This document shows positions 29,351-31,915 of a DNA stretch of 31,915 nt, piece by piece (within the stretch, counting starts at the first letter, position 1; each line of letters opens with the position of its first letter). Source of the stretch: Gnetum montanum (lineage: Eukaryota; Streptophyta; Gnetopsida; Gnetales; Gnetaceae); assembly GCA_015680685.1 (NCBI GenBank), contig MNCI01010436.1, forward strand, positions 1 to 31,915, read 5' to 3'. The notes under the pieces are model-generated. The model made no database searches. It was given only the letters and a program-made list of their open reading frames with translations, and was not told the origin of the DNA. The position numbers and the translations under genes are program-made.

Positions 29351-30419
29351 TGGCTTCAATATTGCCATGCACAAGGAAAGCATACATGTAATAAAAGTAA
29401 TCCATAAGAATTGAGAAATATTTTGCAATTTAAGATTTATTATCAAACTTGGAATTAGTTATCTTTCTCTTCATGCCCCAAAATTAGTATGAAATACATT
29501 AAACGAATTGGATAATTATCAATATAGTAAATGAACTAAAATTCAACTTAATTTTTACAAGATTCTCTCTATTAAATTATAGATATATATTATAAATATA
29601 TAACTAAGCTATTCATAATCACATTTTCATAATGTTCCTGTAAAAGCAATGTTATAACCTTCCATCACAATACCAACAAATATTTGATCAAAACAAACAG
29701 GCATTGACTGTTATCTTTTTTCACTTTATCTTCTACCAAGGATAGGACCCCAGAAATGGTCGTGCTTCCGGAATTGTTTTTCAAGACAAATCCAAGTCCA
29801 TTAAATAAAACTTTAATTATAAAGAACATTTTGGTAGTAGAATTAGAAATGTATGAATATAATAGAAAATATTATTTTAACATTTCCAATGCTTAGTTCC
29901 AAACCGAATGGCTTTGAAATTTGTAAACATTAGAGTCTCATATTTAAGTAATCTAGTTATAAATATTAAGCTAACAAAATCATTAAGGGCCTAATTCTCT
30001 AACGAACAAATGCATGTTCAAAGTCATCACCCACTACCTTGCTCTGTGTTCAGCGTTGCTATGTAAATGCGTCTACACCAAATTACCGCCAATGTATCTA
30101 TATTAAGTGGCAAACGATAGCCTTAATGTTTATACAAATTGGAGAATTAATTTAAGTATTCCATTCAGACATATAGTCAACATCTTACAGGTCTTGAAAT
30201 GTTGAAAACCCATTGTTGGTTTGTAAATCCTCCCTACAGAGATATAATTAAAAAAACTTCTAATTTAATTTGTCCATCTAAAGACCGAGGATCCACAATT
30301 ACAGCCGGTGATACAAGCATTAGAAATAACCGTTGTATGGGTACCCAAAAGGCAAGCATTGATGCAGAACATCACAAATGATATACAGATTGATAGTCCT
30401 TCCAAACTCTCTCCTTGCT
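29351..30419 (-). other. AT-rich spacer, 3' flank and probable 3' UTR of UMP1
   Basis: No ORF with recognisable motifs is present. The right part (about 30000-30419) is less AT-skewed and lies just downstream of the UMP1 stop, so it probably includes that gene's 3' UTR. I could not place the polyadenylation site. Confidence 0.4.
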
Positions 30420-30520
30420 TCACATAAAGGATCGACAAGCAGGACCCTTCGACAGACCTAGTCGTACTTCCATGCCATGATGCATGTCAATTGGAGCAAA
30501 TGTTTCCGACTCCCGAGGAT
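30420..30520 (-). CDS. Proteasome maturation factor UMP1/POMP, last exon
   Basis: Minus-strand exon of 101 nt. It starts after acceptor TTGTTAG (30522-30521) with the second and third bases of an Asp codon and ends at TGA (30422-30420). It encodes PRESETFAPIDMHHGMEVRL, then GLSKGP and ACRSFM, the conserved C-terminus of plant UMP1. UMP1 is a chaperone of 20S proteasome assembly that joins half-proteasomes and is degraded when the core matures (family knowledge). The reading frame is open, with intact splice sites and no stops. Confidence 0.9.
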
Positions 30521-30609
30521 CTAACAAGTGAGAGGTATCAATTGTTAAATTGATATTACGTACCAGGGTTTTAATAAACTGGACAGAACAATTCCATGAT
30601 GTAGCTTAC
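30521..30609 (-). other. UMP1 intron, 89 nt
   Basis: On the minus strand it starts GTAAGC (30609-30604) and ends TTGTTAG (30521). Phase is kept: G ends one exon and AT starts the next, rebuilding the Asp codon of the conserved D-P-R-E. Confidence 0.88.
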
Positions 30610-30707
30610 CATTCAAGAAATCTTGAAAACCAAAATCTTCCAAGGAACCAGTCATTGACTCGAGACCTAACATTGATGATGGCAAACTTCCTGGTGGTCT
30701 TTGAAAC
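30610..30707 (-). CDS. UMP1/POMP penultimate exon
   Basis: Minus-strand exon of 98 nt between acceptor TTAAAAG (AG at 30709-30708) and donor GTAAGC. It encodes FQRPPGSLPSSMLGLESMTG, then SLEDFGFQDFLN, the central conserved block of UMP1. The first base G completes a codon whose other two bases must lie in an upstream exon. Neither the N-terminal exons nor a start codon were found, so the gene is cut by the window edge. Confidence 0.9.
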
Positions 30708-31915
30708 CTTTTAACATAAACAAAACAGAAACACAGAAGAAACGAGCTAAATCAAATAGCTCTCAAATTCTACAACAAATTTTTTTAAAAAAGTGTAAAC
30801 CCGCTAAATCAGGTTAGCATACATTGTAAGGTAAAAAGAGGAACCCAGTCGACTAAAAGCGCAGTCACGTAATACAGAAAGTTTCTAATTATCGCATTAA
30901 ATCACCACGTTTTTGTGATTTCCGAGCGAGTCAAGTGGCATATTTAAAATCAACCAACCGTTCAAGGAAAATTTACATGATGTAACGCGGACGTGCAGAT
31001 AGGCAGCTTAGAAGGTTCAGTGTCTTCTAAACAAGTTGCTGCAGGCCTGCAGCTACATAATCTTGTATAGGATATCTGATTTCATACAATATCATCATCA
31101 AATCAAATTCACTATGCTGACAGCCCCCTACATCGATCTGCAAAGTGCACAGAGTTGGAGAATGTACAAAGAAACAAAATGTGTTGAGGATTCACAGTTA
31201 GGACAGCCAGTTGGGTTTCCCACGACTGCCACGTTTCAGAAGTTAAGATGAAGGTGGTAGTTAAGATGCTCAATAAAAAACAAGACACTACAGACTGACT
31301 GCAGATATCCCCAGGTAAACAGCCAGCTGATTTTTCCCACTCTGCAAGACACTCTTGACCCAAAGGGCATACGTATAACAGTGACTCAACAATAGCTCAA
31401 AATCACAACTCATTGATTGACAAAATTAAAAACTACCGGTCGAGAGATAAGTAACCCACATAGCAGGCTGCTCAACTTTGACGTTGATTGCGGATGGTGT
31501 AGAGACACTACGAAACAGCCAGACTGTTTTATCTGGCATAATTTGCATTGTTTGGGTTATATGGTGTCCAAATAAATAATATGTTTAACCAAATAAATTG
31601 TAGGTTGTTATCATGTTCAGTCCACAAAATTAAGATTGTGGATACATACAAATTTGGGAGTAGAATGCTCTCAAAATTTTAAATGGAAGCTTGTATATTA
31701 CAATGAGTTGTAAATGGTTGGAAGGCTTTATATACAATCAAGAACAACAGATGTAGTACCAATCACAATATTTGGACATTGACAATTCAAAATGTTTTTT
31801 TCAAACAAATTGTACAACCTATGAGGTAAAAGCAGAGCACCTCATTTTTTTCTCAAAAATAGAAAGAAATTTCATCTTATAGAAAAAATAAAAAAACCTA
31901 GAAATTATTGTTGCT
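30708..31915 (-). other. Probable long UMP1 intron, no exon found
   Basis: No further UMP1 exon was recognised on the minus strand up to the end of the window, so this intron is at least 1.2 kb, unlike the 89-nt one downstream. Short ORFs at 31036-31251 (plus) and 31112-31363 (minus) match nothing I know. A PstI-type CTGCAG cluster and AT-rich ends are the only visible structure. Confidence 0.6.

Noticed and set aside
31036-31363. Host exon on either strand (71- and 83-codon ORFs)
   Set aside because: Neither fits missing UMP1 parts nor shows consistent splice sites; probably intron sequence.

Overview
This window is nuclear DNA of a large-genome seed plant, possibly a gymnosperm. Reasons: one host gene with plant proteasome-maturation-factor sequence and GT-AG introns, AT-rich spacers, and wall-to-wall decayed LTR retrotransposons and LINEs. 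No bacterial, phage, plastid or CRISPR feature was seen. All lineage names come from reading motifs, not from a database search.

Layout. 1-3785: fragments of an older Ty3/gypsy element (a protease piece, several minisatellites, an LTR-like TATA region). 3786-13509: element A, a Ty3/gypsy (Athila-like) element missing its 5' end, with decayed protease, RT/RNase H and integrase, a long spacer, a second promoter, an intron, a long extra ORF (aORF) and a 3' LTR. 13510-18156: the 3' part of a related element B (promoter, intron, aORF, 3' LTR); A appears to sit inside B. 18157-about 21100: a minus-strand L1-type LINE cut by B. 21490-21980 and 27749-28200: the two halves of an RTE-like LINE tail split by element C. 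21981-27748: element C, the only one with both LTRs, a primer-binding site and a candidate target duplication; it keeps gag and a shrunken aORF but has lost protease, RT and integrase. 28860-29065: a second RTE-like tail. 30420-30707: the last two exons of a minus-strand UMP1/POMP gene, whose upstream intron runs off the right edge.

A, B and C are one family: LTRs beginning TGATGAG and ending near CTCATCA, TATA boxes about 175-180 bp before AATAAA, and a post-pol ORF ending in the same C-terminal block. A and B also carry their own internal promoter before that ORF. The palindromic motif array upstream of the TATA box in each LTR (GTCGAC with TTGAC cores in A, GATATC in B) is repeated in that element's internal promoter, so the two promoters of one element match better in motif type than the promoters of different elements do. 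With the uncharacterised coiled-coil aORF protein, this is the most interesting content of the window.

Nothing in the retroelements looks able to make a full protein: every ORF carries stops and frameshifts. UMP1 is the only gene that looks intact, as far as it is visible.
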